Assembly: GCA_900104855.1 (NCBI GenBank)
Contig: FNSS01000002.1
Span: forward strand, 62,001 to 126,000
Direction of reading: 5' to 3'
DNA from: Rhizobiales bacterium GAS188
GTDB taxonomy: Bacteria; Pseudomonadota; Alphaproteobacteria; Rhizobiales; Beijerinckiaceae
Length of the DNA: 64,000 bases
Part shown: piece after piece, positions 34,852 to 43,545 of the stretch
How positions within the stretch are numbered: position 1 is the first letter of the stretch
How the letters are laid out: each line of letters starts with the position of its first letter
The notes under the pieces: model-generated
Seen by the model: only the letters and a program-made list of their open reading frames with translations
What the model was told of the DNA's origin: nothing
The model's database searches: none
Program-made: the position numbers and the translations under genes

Positions 34852-35046
34852 ATGAACACTATGACAAAGCAGGCTGTTCTCACCGTCAAAAAGCTTGTCG
34901 CGCTCGATCCGGAGATGGTCCGACGGATTGAGAGTTTCCGCTTCAGCGAGCGCATCAACACTGAATCCGAAGCCATCCGTCGGCTGATCGAATTGGGGCT
35001 CTCCCGGTCCGCCTCGAAGGCCAAATTTGGCACCAGGCCGGGTTGA
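34852..35046 (+). CDS. ribbon-helix-helix-like small DNA-binding protein
   Basis: 64 residues (a second ATG at 34861 gives MTKQAVL). A short beta segment, then ALDPEMVRRIESFRFSERIN and TESEAIRRLIELGL, the helix pair seen in ribbon-helix-helix (MetJ/Arc-type) repressors and antitoxins. AT-rich, repetitive sequence just upstream (about 34830-34851) could be its autoregulatory site. No toxin gene is evident beside it. Confidence 0.65.
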   Translation: MNTMTKQAVLTVKKLVALDPEMVRRIESFRFSERINTESEAIRRLIELGLSRSASKAKFGTRPG

Positions 35047-35121
35047 GGCGGCCGGCGTGATCTTCGTCGAGGAGAACAGCGAGGGTCGGGCGTGAGGCTG
35101 AGGAAGTCGTAGGGGGGGCAG

Positions 35122-35289
35122 ATGGATGAAATTACTGCGTCGGTTGGCGCTCTGTTCTATAAGATCCCCCTCGGCATCGCTGCATGCTATTCGGCCTCCG
35201 AGAGGGTAATCGTCGGCAGATGGGTGATCGTCGCCGCAGTGGGAGTGATCGCTTTTTACTTCCTGATGCGAAATCCGGGCCGAGCGTGA
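35122..35289 (+). CDS. small single-span membrane protein
   Basis: 55 residues (MDEITASVGALFYKIPLG) with one membrane segment, VIVAAVGVIAFYFLM, and a GGGGGG-rich leader. It ends 2 bp before the next small gene. Unknown family. Confidence 0.5.
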   Translation: MDEITASVGALFYKIPLGIAACYSASERVIVGRWVIVAAVGVIAFYFLMRNPGRA

Positions 35290-35291
35290 CG

Positions 35292-35747
35292 ATGGAAATT
35301 ATGCAATACAACTATCGCCTCCATGACGAAGAGCGAGGTCGTCCCGATATTTACTCGGCGCTGGCCGTCGACGATCTGGACACTCTTGCTCAAATCGGCA
35401 AAAACTACGGCTTGCATCTAGAGGCGTGCGATCCTGCAAACGCGACCCATTGTATGACCAAGCAGCTGTGGGCTGCCGGTGCTGCAGGCCGTGGGCTAAA
35501 TCCCGCACTGTCGGACGTTGACGAAAACAGAATCTGGTTGCGGCGCAGAACGGCCACGGCCGGGCGCGAGGCCGAGGAAGGGCGGGAACTAGTGAGCGGC
35601 GTGGCTGTCGGTCGCCGCCATCGTTCTTATGGGCGGCGCCGCTCTCTACGTTGCCTATCTCAGAGCGAGGCCCACCGATCCTCAACTCGACGATTTCGGC
35701 GAGGAAGTGCTGTGCGATTGGCCCGCTCTTGGCACTCGCGCGAGTGA
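35292..35747 (+). CDS. small hypothetical protein, C-terminus uncertain
   Basis: The first 65 or so residues (MEIMQYNYRLHDEERGRPDI, DDLDTLAQIGKNYGLHLEA) look like a real soluble protein. After about residue 95 the frame turns arginine-rich, while another frame encodes VAAIVLMGGAALYVAYLRA with DFGEEVLCDWPALG to a TGA near 35757. A frameshift or two overlapping genes is likely. Confidence 0.45.
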   Translation: MEIMQYNYRLHDEERGRPDIYSALAVDDLDTLAQIGKNYGLHLEACDPANATHCMTKQLWAAGAAGRGLNPALSDVDENRIWLRRRTATAGREAEEGRELVSGVAVGRRHRSYGRRRSLRCLSQSEAHRSSTRRFRRGSAVRLARSWHSRE

Positions 35748-35766
35748 GGACAAGTGAGTTTGAGAA

Positions 35767-35988
35767 ATGACCGACAAGAAATCAACTACCCAACTTGCCC
35801 ACGAGGCGCAGGCGAACAAAGCCTTCGCGAAGACCAAAGCTGAAGACCAGCGCAAGGGCGTTGTCTTTGCGGAAGAGGCGAAGCGCACGGCGTCGAATGC
35901 CGCGAAGACGGCAAAGTTACGGGCCTTGCGGGAGGCGAGCGAAGTCGCAGCCGAGTCGGAGCCGAAGGGCGCGAAGCAAAGGCATTGA
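35767..35988 (+). CDS. small charged helical protein
   Basis: 73 residues, Lys/Ala/Glu-rich and predicted to be one or two long helices (AHEAQANKAFAKTKAEDQRK, FAEEAKRTASNAAKTAKLR). The ATG at 35767 follows an AGTTTGAGAA leader. Unknown function; resembles short conserved Rhizobiales proteins. Confidence 0.6.
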   Translation: MTDKKSTTQLAHEAQANKAFAKTKAEDQRKGVVFAEEAKRTASNAAKTAKLRALREASEVAAESEPKGAKQRH

Positions 35989-36525
35989 CGGCGAGCCCTT
36001 GGCGCACTCTGCATCATGGCCTCTTCAGAGCACCCGGAATTGCTGCCCCGTTCGGGCCGAACATGGCGATAGACCGATCGCAGGCTTCCTTATTGTGCCG
36101 AGTGAACGCTCGCCATAGAGCGTGACGTGTTTCTACAATGTCGGCCCCCTAGGGCCCCGCTCGCGAAAGCTGGAGGGCAGCGACGCCCTTGTCGGATAGG
36201 AAGTGATTGAATGCACTCTGATCGATGACAACACCTTTGCACGACTTCGCCGCCACCAGGACATTGAGCACTTAGGAAATGACCGTGAAGGGCGCAACCT
36301 TCACCGCATCCTCCGCTCCTGCTGACTCGGCAAGTAGTGCCGCGCAAAGCAACTCGCGAACGCCTCGCGATGATAGACGATCTAACCTCACGCACATGCA
36401 TCCCGTATTCGCCCTCCTTATACAGGCGGGGGCATGCACGTGCTCAAGCCGCACCTTCGGGCCCCCCCTCGACTCCGTCGTGCCGCCGTGCTGAGATTGG
36501 CATAGGGTGATGGGACGGGCGGTTG
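35989..36525. other. gap without a supported gene
   Basis: The - strand has a readable stretch near 36150-36260 but no complete gene. Frames on the + strand have no family features. Confidence 0.4.
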
Positions 36526-36759
36526 ATGGCCGGCAAATTCACGATCGAGAACCGGACCCCCAAAGGGCTCAAAGTGCTGCATGTGGCGAGTGGCCTTCGC
36601 TACACCTTCCGTGTCGCGAAACTCAAATCGGGACAACGCGTCCTGAAGGGAGATTACTCGCCCGGTAGCCCGTCGGCCCGCCCTTTCCGCGAAAGGCTCG
36701 AGCCTACCGCCCGCACCTTCGCCGAGCGCGAAGCCCGAAAGGCGGATCTGATCGATTGA
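36526..36759 (+). CDS. small protein of the FAEREARKADLID-tail family, member 5
   Basis: 77 residues (MAGKFTIENRT). It carries KVLHVASGLRYTFRVAK in the first half and ends FAEREARKADLID exactly as members 1 and 6. An ATG at 36526 is used; a TTG directly before it is possible. A 32-residue membrane protein gene follows 9 bp downstream. Confidence 0.75.
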   Translation: MAGKFTIENRTPKGLKVLHVASGLRYTFRVAKLKSGQRVLKGDYSPGSPSARPFRERLEPTARTFAEREARKADLID

Positions 36760-36768
36760 GCCGCAGCG

Positions 36769-36867
36769 ATGGCGATATTCAACTCTCCACAGAGGCTGTT
36801 TTTCCTTCTCGCGGTAGCGTTCGCCCTGGTCGCCGTCGTCGCCTTCACAATCGGCCTGATCCATTGA
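36769..36867 (+). CDS. 32-residue membrane protein
   Basis: Starts ATG at 36769: MAIFNSPQRLFFLLAVAFAL, then VAVVAFTIGLIH and TGA. One membrane segment with a short N-terminus. Close spacing to the family member upstream suggests co-transcription. Unknown function. Confidence 0.5.
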   Translation: MAIFNSPQRLFFLLAVAFALVAVVAFTIGLIH

Positions 36868-36952
36868 GGGGGCGGGCCTGTCCCAGTGCTCCATCCGCAA
36901 AGCATGGCGCTCCAGGAACCGTGCGAGACTCGGGCGCGGCGTCGCGTTAACC

Positions 36953-37093
36953 ATGGCTCTCAGCAGACGCCTCCAGGCGCTGCGAAGCGCCTCGACCGCC
37001 CCCATGGTCCCCACCCCCGTCCCCAGCGGTCGAGGCGCTCCCTATTGGCTGGATTTCGCCGCTGCCCGGAGGGCCAGCCGTCTGATCGGTTGA
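36953..37093 (+). CDS. possible 46-residue protein with a weak family-like tail
   Basis: ATG at 36953 to TGA at 37093; the end DFAAARRASRLIG faintly echoes FAEREARKADLID. The first part is Arg/Pro-rich. It may be a far-diverged family member or a chance frame. Confidence 0.3.
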   Translation: MALSRRLQALRSASTAPMVPTPVPSGRGAPYWLDFAAARRASRLIG

Positions 37094-37162
37094 GGGGCAT
37101 CGGCCCGAGAGGCGAGCGGCGCGTTGCGTAATGCTGCTCGCCCTCGTCCTGCTCAACAAAAA

Positions 37163-37186
37163 GCCCCGCGCTCTTTCGAGGCGGAG
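37163..37186. terminator. terminator-like hairpin, copy 3 of 3
   Basis: GCCCCGCGCTCTTTCGAGGC followed by GGAG; on the - strand it is followed by TTTTTG. Same sequence family as 30681 and 32542. Confidence 0.5.
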
Positions 37187-37294
37187 CGCCCGACGGCGGT
37201 GTTACCCCCTCATCGCCAGAGGAACCGGGTTAGACCGCCGCTAGCGTGAGGGAAGGCTGCGGGTGCTGTCTAGCGAAGCCGGCGTCCGTGGCCA

Positions 37295-37327
37295 GGGCCT
37301 CGCCGGCGCCAGAACGTCGGCGGGGCC
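37295..37327. repeat. GGGCCTCG-type hairpin repeat, copy C
   Basis: GGGCCTCGCCGG, loop, then GTCGGCGGGGCC. The preceding GTGGCCA matches GTGGCTA before copy A, so homology extends beyond the stem. Confidence 0.65.
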
Positions 37328-37446
37328 TGAAATGCCTTGCCCGATACGGCGTGCAAGCTACCTCGGAATGCCAACGGCGAACGGGCGCGGTCCCTGCTAG
37401 TTTTGCTATGGCTGCGGCAAGGTTGCCCCCCAGCCTCCCCGCGGCA

Positions 37447-37479
37447 GGGCCTCGCCGGTTCCCAGAGTTCCGACGGGGC
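37447..37479. repeat. GGGCCTCG-type hairpin repeat, copy D
   Basis: GGGCCTCGCCGG, loop, then CCGACGGGGC. The 40 bases upstream (TATGGCTGCGG, TTGCCCCCC) resemble those upstream of copy A. Confidence 0.65.
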
Positions 37480-37982
37480 TCGTCGTTTTCAGGCAGGGGT
37501 CAGGTCACGTGGGCCGGCGGAAGACCGCCTCTATCGCTTCCGCAAGTGGCGCGCCTCAGAAGAACCCGGCCGCAAGACGCACCGAATTGCTGACCCGGCC
37601 ACAGGCATTTATCGCGCGGACGCCGTCGAATTTGTGCCCTTTGCTGCTCTTGCCGTCGCCGGACCGTGTCTGCGTCGCGCCGAACTGGCGCGACGTGCTA
37701 CTCAACAAATCGGAGGTTCCTCCAGCTGAAATCGTCGAGAGTATGTGCCCGCGCCATCACTCGCGGCAGATCCTGTCATCGAAGAGAGTTCGTGCTGCCG
37801 AATAGTGCTCGCGCGGGATAGCCGATGAGTGGAGGACGGCGATGAGAAACTCCCCCCATCTGCTTGGTTTCGCGGAATGATCACTTTGACGCCACATTCG
37901 CAGTGTCTTCGGATGCATAAGCTCGAGGCACGGAAGCTTGTCGAGGACAGGCATTGGGGGAGAGTTTCAGGGCGTAGTGACC

Positions 37983-39032
37983 ATGTCGAAGACTGCGGTT
38001 CAATCGATCGACTTCGATGAAATCGAGCGACAATTGCGCGAAGCCGCCCATGCCGCCGGTCTCGATCGGTCGCGTGGCGCCCCCGCCTATGCTTGGCCAG
38101 AGCCGGTGCTGCGGAATGAATTGCGGTCTGAACGGGCGGCGGCCAAGGCCCAGGCTGGCGAAGCCGCCATCGTTCATCTCGACGAGGTCGAGCAGGTTCC
38201 GGAGGTCGAGCAGGTTCCGGAAGTCCTTGGCTCGCAACGGCGCTCGAGTGGATTCGGCACAATGTTGCGGATCGGGGTCGCTGTCGCGTTGCCGGTTCTC
38301 GTCGCCGCAGCGGGTATCGGTGCCGTCATGGCGACGCGCGCTGGCCCGATGAGCGGGCAGGCTGACGCCGCATCCACCAAGGCGCAGCCTGCGCTTGTCG
38401 CCGACGGCGCTCCTGTGCCTTCGCCGTTGGCGACCGGCACCGCCGGGCCCTCCCGCGAGCCGGACGAGGTTGTCTTGGCGCCTGCCGGGCAGCCTGACCC
38501 AAGCGTCGCGAAGCCCGCTGGCGAGCAAGTGGCAGCGCCTGAGCCTGCTGCAGCACCGCCGGCGCCCATGACGGCCGTGGCCGCGGATGTGCCGCTGCCG
38601 GATCCGCCGCAACAGCTGGTGCAGAATTCCACATCCGGGACACCGCGTCGCGTCGCGAGCCTCTCCGCCAAGCCTGAAGGAACCACCATGCCGATGGCCG
38701 GCCCTTCGGCCGCCGTGAAGGCAAAGCTCGCTTCAACGGATGCAACGGCTTCTTTGAATGCGCCATCCCCTCTCGGCAAAGGGACGCCCAGCGCCATGAG
38801 ACATGCCGATAAGCGGCACCCAAAATCTTCCCAGGGCGCCCCGGCGGAGAGGCGGCAGGCCAGCAAACCGGCGATGTCGATCCTGCCGACTGCCACTGCC
38901 GAAAATGCGCAACCGCCGATACGCGCGCCGTCGACGTCAGGCAATCCGGTGACGCGGGTCGCGAACGGTTTCCGCAAGGTCCTCGAGATAACCCACATCG
39001 TTGGGCCGGCCGTCGAGACCGACGGTCAGTAG
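37983..39032 (+). CDS. single-span membrane protein with long Pro/Ala-rich tail
   Basis: 349 residues from the ATG at 37983 (MSKTAVQSIDF). A charged cytoplasmic region is followed by one membrane helix (about 93-112, GVAVALPVLVAAAGIGAVMA) and a roughly 235-residue Pro/Ala/Thr-rich tail, probably periplasmic and disordered. An 18-bp tandem duplication encodes EVEQVP twice before the helix. The architecture recalls cell-envelope anchoring or polysaccharide-export regulators, but no family is recognisable. Confidence 0.65.
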   Translation: MSKTAVQSIDFDEIERQLREAAHAAGLDRSRGAPAYAWPEPVLRNELRSERAAAKAQAGEAAIVHLDEVEQVPEVEQVPEVLGSQRRSSGFGTMLRIGVAVALPVLVAAAGIGAVMATRAGPMSGQADAASTKAQPALVADGAPVPSPLATGTAGPSREPDEVVLAPAGQPDPSVAKPAGEQVAAPEPAAAPPAPMTAVAADVPLPDPPQQLVQNSTSGTPRRVASLSAKPEGTTMPMAGPSAAVKAKLASTDATASLNAPSPLGKGTPSAMRHADKRHPKSSQGAPAERRQASKPAMSILPTATAENAQPPIRAPSTSGNPVTRVANGFRKVLEITHIVGPAVETDGQ

Positions 39033-39146
39033 CGCTTATCAGGGTCGCCTGGCCTAACGGTCGATCGCGGATCCAGCGGCCGCCTTGCTCACTAAGCCCC
39101 GACCACCTTGCCCGGCCGGCTTGCCACGAGCCGCTCCTGCAGGCCT

Positions 39147-39290
39147 TCAGCGTTCGTGCTCAAGAGCACCGCTCCAGACGTCGCCTGTCGGTTCAAATGC
39201 AGAAAGCCGATAATGCATAAAGCGCCCGAGAGCGCTACCAAGGGGCAGGGCGAACATAAAATAAAGGGCAATGTAGTAGAGAATTGTCAT
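39147..39290 (-). CDS. 47-residue membrane protein
   Basis: ATG at 39290: MTILYYIALYFMFALPLGSA, then LGRFMHYRL and a short tail ending LEHER. GGGAA lies eight bases upstream. One membrane helix. Unknown family. Confidence 0.55.
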   Translation of the reverse strand: MTILYYIALYFMFALPLGSALGRFMHYRLSAFEPTGDVWSGALEHER

Positions 39291-39448
39291 GTCGATATAT
39301 TCCCGGCTTCGGCCGTAACCCTCATTATCCAGGCTGTTTTAAAGACCTGTTGCTCACTGATTGACAAACGTGCGCAGATGCAAGGAAGCTTCCTTAACCA
39401 TGAGCGTTTCCGCCCACTACACCCAAGCCGACCGCGTAAGACGGCTGT

Positions 39449-39634
39449 CTACGGTTGCGTCTGAGGCTTCTCAACATCCAGCTCATCGCGGCGGATATAT
39501 CCGGCCTCAATGTCACTCTGGCGCTTCGGCTGCATCTCCATGGGGCCGGCGGTCTGACGCTTGCTGGCCGCCTCTTTGAATTTGATCCGCGCCTTCTCAG
39601 CCAGATCCGCGACGCGCTTCCCGTCGGCCATCAT
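39449..39634 (-). CDS. small charged protein
   Basis: 61 residues (MMADGKRVADLAEKARIKF), strong AGGAGG ribosome site just before a doubled ATG. Basic helical N-terminal half, polar tail. Unknown function. Confidence 0.6.
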   Translation of the reverse strand: MMADGKRVADLAEKARIKFKEAASKRQTAGPMEMQPKRQSDIEAGYIRRDELDVEKPQTQP

Positions 39635-39657
39635 CGCCTCCTATCGACAGGCGACTA

Positions 39658-39690
39658 ACGAAAAGCCCCCGGCGACTCGGCGCCGGGGCA
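39658..39690 (-). terminator. rho-independent terminator-like hairpin
   Basis: On the - strand, GCCCCGGCGCCGAGTCGCCG followed by GGGGCTTTT: a strong stem and T tract. It could end transcription coming leftward from the IS630 remnant. Confidence 0.6.
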
Positions 39691-39754
39691 AGTTCCTGAA
39701 GTGTTGATGACACCTCCCGAGGGAGGTCCTGCAATAGTCGCCTAGTACCCGCAA

Positions 39755-39921
39755 TCACAATTCGCTGATACGTCGGCCTTTGACGCGGCGCTGATAGACC
39801 TTTGCTTTGGTCCAGACGAAGGGCTTGGCGTCGTGATTGTAGGCGGCGATGAAAGCATCGATGTGCTGCCTGAGCTGTTGGACCGAGGTGAAGGATGCAC
39901 CATGCAGGGACTTTCCTTCGA
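39755..39921 (-). pseudogene. IS630-family transposase C-terminal fragment
   Basis: About 55 residues: FTSVQQLRQHIDAFIAAYNH, DAKPFVWTKAKVYQRR and a stop. This is the typical IS630 C-terminus after the catalytic Glu. The N-terminal part is absent here; an IS630 N-terminal fragment of apparently the same group lies at 60130-60376 on the other strand. Confidence 0.8.
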
Positions 39922-40307
39922 GGATGGAGAGGGCGACTGCGGCCATGTCGCCAGAGGTAAGGTCTTGAGGACGGCGATCCGGCATTCTGACAACCGGAAA
40001 ATTCCATAATGAACTCAATGGCGGCACAAACCGAGAATCTATCAGAATATGCGTTGAAATGATTGGATTTGCAGACGCGAGCGCAGCCGAATGACGATCT
40101 GCGATATTCAATATTACGCAGCAATATCATCAACATGTGACGAACGCACTGCAACCGATTATCGCTTTGGGTAACGTTCGGGGTAACAGGGTGGCGAACG
40201 CCAGCGACCAAATGGCACAGCACACAATGCCCAGCGCGAGGCCACATTCAAATCGTGGAGCGGGTCCAAAGGGCCGCGCCGACATCGCCAAATCACGGAG
40301 ATCCACC

Positions 40308-40568
40308 ATGCGGCGAAGTTGTGTTGTTAGGCAGATTCTCATTGCGGGGTCCACCGCCCTGGCCGTTGCCGCCAGCGGCATCGTGCTTCCCGCGCAGGCG
40401 AGCGCCGCGAATGACCTCCCCGGTGTCAATGTCCAAGGTGGTAATGCCATCGTGGGTGCCGGGTTGGCACCGGGCGGCGGCGTCCAAGTTGGTCCCGTGC
40501 GGCCATTGCAGGTCCCGGCCGGGGTAGTCCCCCCTGTTCCCATGTTTCCCTCAATCAGCGGTCTCTAG
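40308..40568 (+). CDS. secreted glycine-rich peptide, truncated copy
   Basis: 86 residues. Signal peptide MRRSCVVRQILIAGSTALAV, cleavage near PAQASA, then one GVNVQGGNAIVGAGLAPGG unit and VQVGPVRPLQVPAG to MFPSISGL. It is a paralogue of the gene at 61604-61981, with homology starting about 50 bp upstream of the ATG. Homology stops at the TAG, which is created at the junction with the ISL3 remnant, so the C-terminus is cut. Function unknown. Confidence 0.65.
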   Translation: MRRSCVVRQILIAGSTALAVAASGIVLPAQASAANDLPGVNVQGGNAIVGAGLAPGGGVQVGPVRPLQVPAGVVPPVPMFPSISGL

Positions 40569-41008
40569 TGGGTTCGGGCGCTCCGCTTGACATCTCGTAG
40601 AATGGTGGTGTGGCCCACCGGCATGCCGAGGCGGGCCATCAGCCGTTCCGCCGGGCGTCCACCGGCGCCGTGGCCGAAGAGCCGGACGATCCCGGCCAAG
40701 CGAGCGGTTCGGCGCGCGAACGGGGCGGCGAGCCTAGGAAGGCGCTCGCCGAAGATCCGCCTTTCACACTGATCATTCCGGCATCGCCAGCGGGTCAGCC
40801 GCGCCCGAACCGTGACCAGCGTCCCCTGCGCCGGAAGATCGTGAAGAGTTCGTCGATACGAACTATGCCGCGAAATCGATCGAATGCCACAGACGGGACA
40901 CGTCGCGTGATTCCGGCCGTTCACTGAAACGGTCCAATCTGTCTCGTTCCGCTCGACCGCCAGGACCTTCAGATTTGGCGCGGGCGCCCAGGATGCTGAT
41001 TCTTTCAT
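40565..41008 (-). pseudogene. ISL3-family transposase N-terminal fragment
   Basis: About 145 residues including the N-terminal zinc-finger region (HATCPVCGIRSISRHSSYRR, then CRNDQCERRIF) and a helix-turn-helix part. It stops before the DDE domain. Its 3' edge abuts and truncates the secreted peptide gene. Confidence 0.8.
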
Positions 41009-41077
41009 CCCGCCAGATGCCGCCTATCGGACGGGACACACAACGCCCGCCAACTTGCACCGAGAGTGAAGCAGACC

Positions 41078-41145
41078 CTTCAAAGGGGCAATGTAGCGCT
41101 CGGGTTGTAGACGCGTGTGCAGGGGCTTGGCAGGGTGCCCACGCG
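41078..41145. repeat. about 66-bp dispersed repeat, copy 1
   Basis: CTTCAAAGGGGCAATGTAGC through GCAGGGTGCCCACGC; nearly the same sequence is at 45429-45497 in the same orientation. It lies just outside the left end of the IS256 element. Confidence 0.7.
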
Positions 41146-41151
41146 AGCTAT

Positions 41152-42530
41152 TGTCAAATGTTGGTGACGGACGGGATCAGGCGGCGGCGGCTTGAGCTTC
41201 TGGTCTGAGCATTTCGATTCCGTCGTTGAACTTTACTCCGAGGATGACTTTCGGCAACCGGGTGTGGCCGTCGAGACGGCGCCAGCTTTTCTCGGCGGCC
41301 TCGGCGAGCTTGAAGATCATGGCGAGCGCGGTCTTGTTCGACAGACATCCCTTGGAGCGAACCGTGCGGTGACGGACGGTTGCGAAGGCGCTTTCGATGA
41401 CGTTCGACGTGCGCAGATGCTTCCAGTGTTCGGCCGGGAAGTCGTAGAAAGCGAGCAGCGCATCACGATCCTTGGTCAGGCACTCGACCGCCTTGTCGTA
41501 TTTGACGCCCCAGGTCTCGACGAAGGCATCGAAGGCGACGAGCGCATCCTTCTTGGTCTCGGCCATCCAGATCTCCTGCAGCGCCCGCTTGGCTTTCGGT
41601 TGCTGGCTCTTGGGCAGCTTGTTGAGGACGTTGGCGGTCTTGTGCACCCAGCAGCGCTGGCCGCGCGTCTTGGGCCATACCTCCTCGACCGCTTGCCAGA
41701 AGCCGAGAGCACCGTCGGCGACGGCGAGCTGCGGCGCCATCGCCAGCCCGCGCCGCCTCAGGTCGAGGAGAAGCTCTCGCCAGGATTGCGCGCTCTCGCG
41801 CACGCCGTCAGTGAGGCCGACGAGCTCCTTCTTGCCCTCGGGCGCGGCCCCGATGATGACCAAAAGGCACTGCGCCTCGTCTTCGAGCCGGGCCTGCACG
41901 TGGATGCCGTCGACCCAGAAGTAGACGTAGCGCTCGGCTGAGAGATCGCGCTTGCTCCAACGCGCATGCTCCTCCGACCAGGCCTCTTTCAGCCTCCCGA
42001 TGGTCGAAGCCGAGAGCCCGCCGGCGTTCTTGCCGAGCAGCGCCACCAGGGCCTCCTCGAAGTCGCCACTGGAAATGCCCTTGAGGTAGAGAACCGGCAG
42101 CAGCACCTCGAGGCTCTTCGATCGGCGCGCATAGGGCGGCAAGATTGTCGAGGAAAAGCGGATGCGATCCGCCCCTTCGCCCACACGGTCGCGCACCCGC
42201 GGGCACCGCACGGCGACCGGACCGATGCCGGTCATGATCTCGCGCTCGGGCAGATGCCCGTGGCGCACCAGCCGTTGCCGGCCATCCTCGGTCAATTCGG
42301 CGGACTGCCTCATGAGCACGCTCGCCACCTCGGCTTCCACGGCCTGCGCCAGCAGCGCTCGTGCGCCGTTGCGCAACACCTCGGTCAATGCATCGGTAAA
42401 AGTCCCTGGATGCGAGAGCCGGAAAACATTAGTCTCGGTCATGGCGTATCTTCCTTCGATGGAAAGTGGAGGCTTTGACACCACCACGATACGCCACCTC
42501 ATCCCTTCATGCCGTCACCAACTTTCGAAT
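41152..42530 (-). mobile_element. IS256-family insertion sequence
   Basis: About 1.38 kb. The ends form inverted repeats sharing AAA, a variable base, then GTTGGTGACGG (left about 41155-41170; right about 42526-42512 read on the - strand). It contains one intact transposase gene. Target duplication was not resolved. Confidence 0.8.
41177..42442 (-). CDS. IS256-family transposase
   Basis: About 421 residues from the ATG at 42442 (MTETNVFRLSHPG). The DDE domain shows VYFWVDGIHVQARLED (first Asp), VADGALGFWQAVEE (second Asp) with QRCWVHKTANVLNKLP, and the Glu in TSNVIESAFATVRHR. Complete and probably functional. Confidence 0.93.
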   Translation of the reverse strand: MTETNVFRLSHPGTFTDALTEVLRNGARALLAQAVEAEVASVLMRQSAELTEDGRQRLVRHGHLPEREIMTGIGPVAVRCPRVRDRVGEGADRIRFSSTILPPYARRSKSLEVLLPVLYLKGISSGDFEEALVALLGKNAGGLSASTIGRLKEAWSEEHARWSKRDLSAERYVYFWVDGIHVQARLEDEAQCLLVIIGAAPEGKKELVGLTDGVRESAQSWRELLLDLRRRGLAMAPQLAVADGALGFWQAVEEVWPKTRGQRCWVHKTANVLNKLPKSQQPKAKRALQEIWMAETKKDALVAFDAFVETWGVKYDKAVECLTKDRDALLAFYDFPAEHWKHLRTSNVIESAFATVRHRTVRSKGCLSNKTALAMIFKLAEAAEKSWRRLDGHTRLPKVILGVKFNDGIEMLRPEAQAAAA

Positions 42531-42587
42531 ATAGCTCTGCCCACGCTGGCTGGCGTATGTTGCAGGCCATTGCCGAGTCGCCAAGGG

Positions 42588-43367
42588 TTACCGGAGAAAA
42601 GCTCTGATCTGGCGAACGAATCGCGCGAGAGACGGTAACCGCGACATAATCCTACTTAGGCTGTTGTCGGAATGTCGCTGCACAGTTTTGCTCGCGCCCG
42701 GCCCGAACTCTGGATGGTTGTTGAGAACGGTCCGTGCTCCGCCGCCGGCTGTCGGATCGCCAAAAAGGAGGCAAGTATGCTTCGTCCAGCGCTCACCGAA
42801 GTTGACGCCTTCCCATGTCTGCAGGACCGCGCACCGCTCGTTGAAGGGCTCACGGTCCAGCCTGATGGCGCGATAGCCGCCGCTGGGGATGCCTCCGTTC
42901 GCGTGGGCATCTGGAAATACATCATTCGTAATAATCATGTATTTATAGATTTTTTTAAATTTCCCTATGTAGTAAATGATATCCTCGGATGGGAGGTGTT
43001 GGAATACATCCTTGCAAATTAGGAGATCGGCACCCGAAAGCTCTATCCCATCGCGGACTAGGTGAAAGTGGATATTTTCCTCCGAGAATTGTTCGGTATC
43101 GTATCTAATCGCTGACTCGACGACATCATACCCGTCGTACCGTTTTCCTTTCCAATCAATCAGTTTCGAATAGACCCAATATCCACAGCCGAACTCTGCC
43201 ACCGTTGCTACTTCGTTCTCCCGCATGAAATCCTGAATTAGGCGCACGAAACGCTGCACGCTATCGGGCTCAAGCTCGAGACCCGGCCCTAATCTCCATA
43301 GGTTCTTCTCGTATATTTCGGAGAAGGCCGTTCGCGCCTCTTCGAGACGTCCCGTGTTGGCGTTCAA
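42588..43367 (-). CDS. SAM-dependent methyltransferase
   Basis: 259 residues. Motif I AEFGCGYWVYSKLID is near residue 58, followed by YDGYDVVESAI and an acidic motif DLLICKDVFQHLPSEDI. The C-terminal 60 residues are variable. It is clearly more AT-rich than flanking genes, with AT-rich third positions, indicating transfer. It sits 58 bp from the IS256 end. The fold is close to methyltransferases of sugar or glycan modification, but the substrate is unknown. Confidence 0.8.
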   Translation of the reverse strand: MNANTGRLEEARTAFSEIYEKNLWRLGPGLELEPDSVQRFVRLIQDFMRENEVATVAEFGCGYWVYSKLIDWKGKRYDGYDVVESAIRYDTEQFSEENIHFHLVRDGIELSGADLLICKDVFQHLPSEDIIYYIGKFKKIYKYMIITNDVFPDAHANGGIPSGGYRAIRLDREPFNERCAVLQTWEGVNFGERWTKHTCLLFGDPTAGGGARTVLNNHPEFGPGASKTVQRHSDNSLSRIMSRLPSLARFVRQIRAFLR

Positions 43368-43479
43368 TTTACACCTCCAAAATTATCCGTTTACGATCGT
43401 AGAGCGGGACCTTGCCGTTTGGATGCGAGGGCTCGCGCTTAGCCTCTGGATAGCGCAGAACATGCTTTTCCCTTCTCCG

Positions 43480-43545
43480 CGCTATCATGCCGGAGTAGCC
43501 GACCACGTCGGCGGCCATGATCACGGTGAGGCGGCGTGTGGTCAT
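43480..43545 (-). pseudogene. adenylate cyclase N-terminal fragment
   Basis: ATG at 43545: MTTRRLTVIMAADVVGYSGM, the standard start of the class III cyclase/TPR family, after which homology ends. It overlaps the stop of the cyclase pseudogene just upstream (ATGA), so it was probably a tandem copy. Confidence 0.65.

Larger units (their letters stand above)
37094..37982. other. 900-bp gap with hairpin repeats; no supported gene
   Basis: Holds hairpins at 37163, 37295 and 37447. Two of the GGGCCTCG repeats lie only 120 bp apart. No coding sequence with family features. Confidence 0.5.

Noticed and set aside
30679-37190. Hairpin repeats considered as CRISPR
   Set aside because: Copies are irregularly spaced by kilobases and have no uniform spacers or cas genes.
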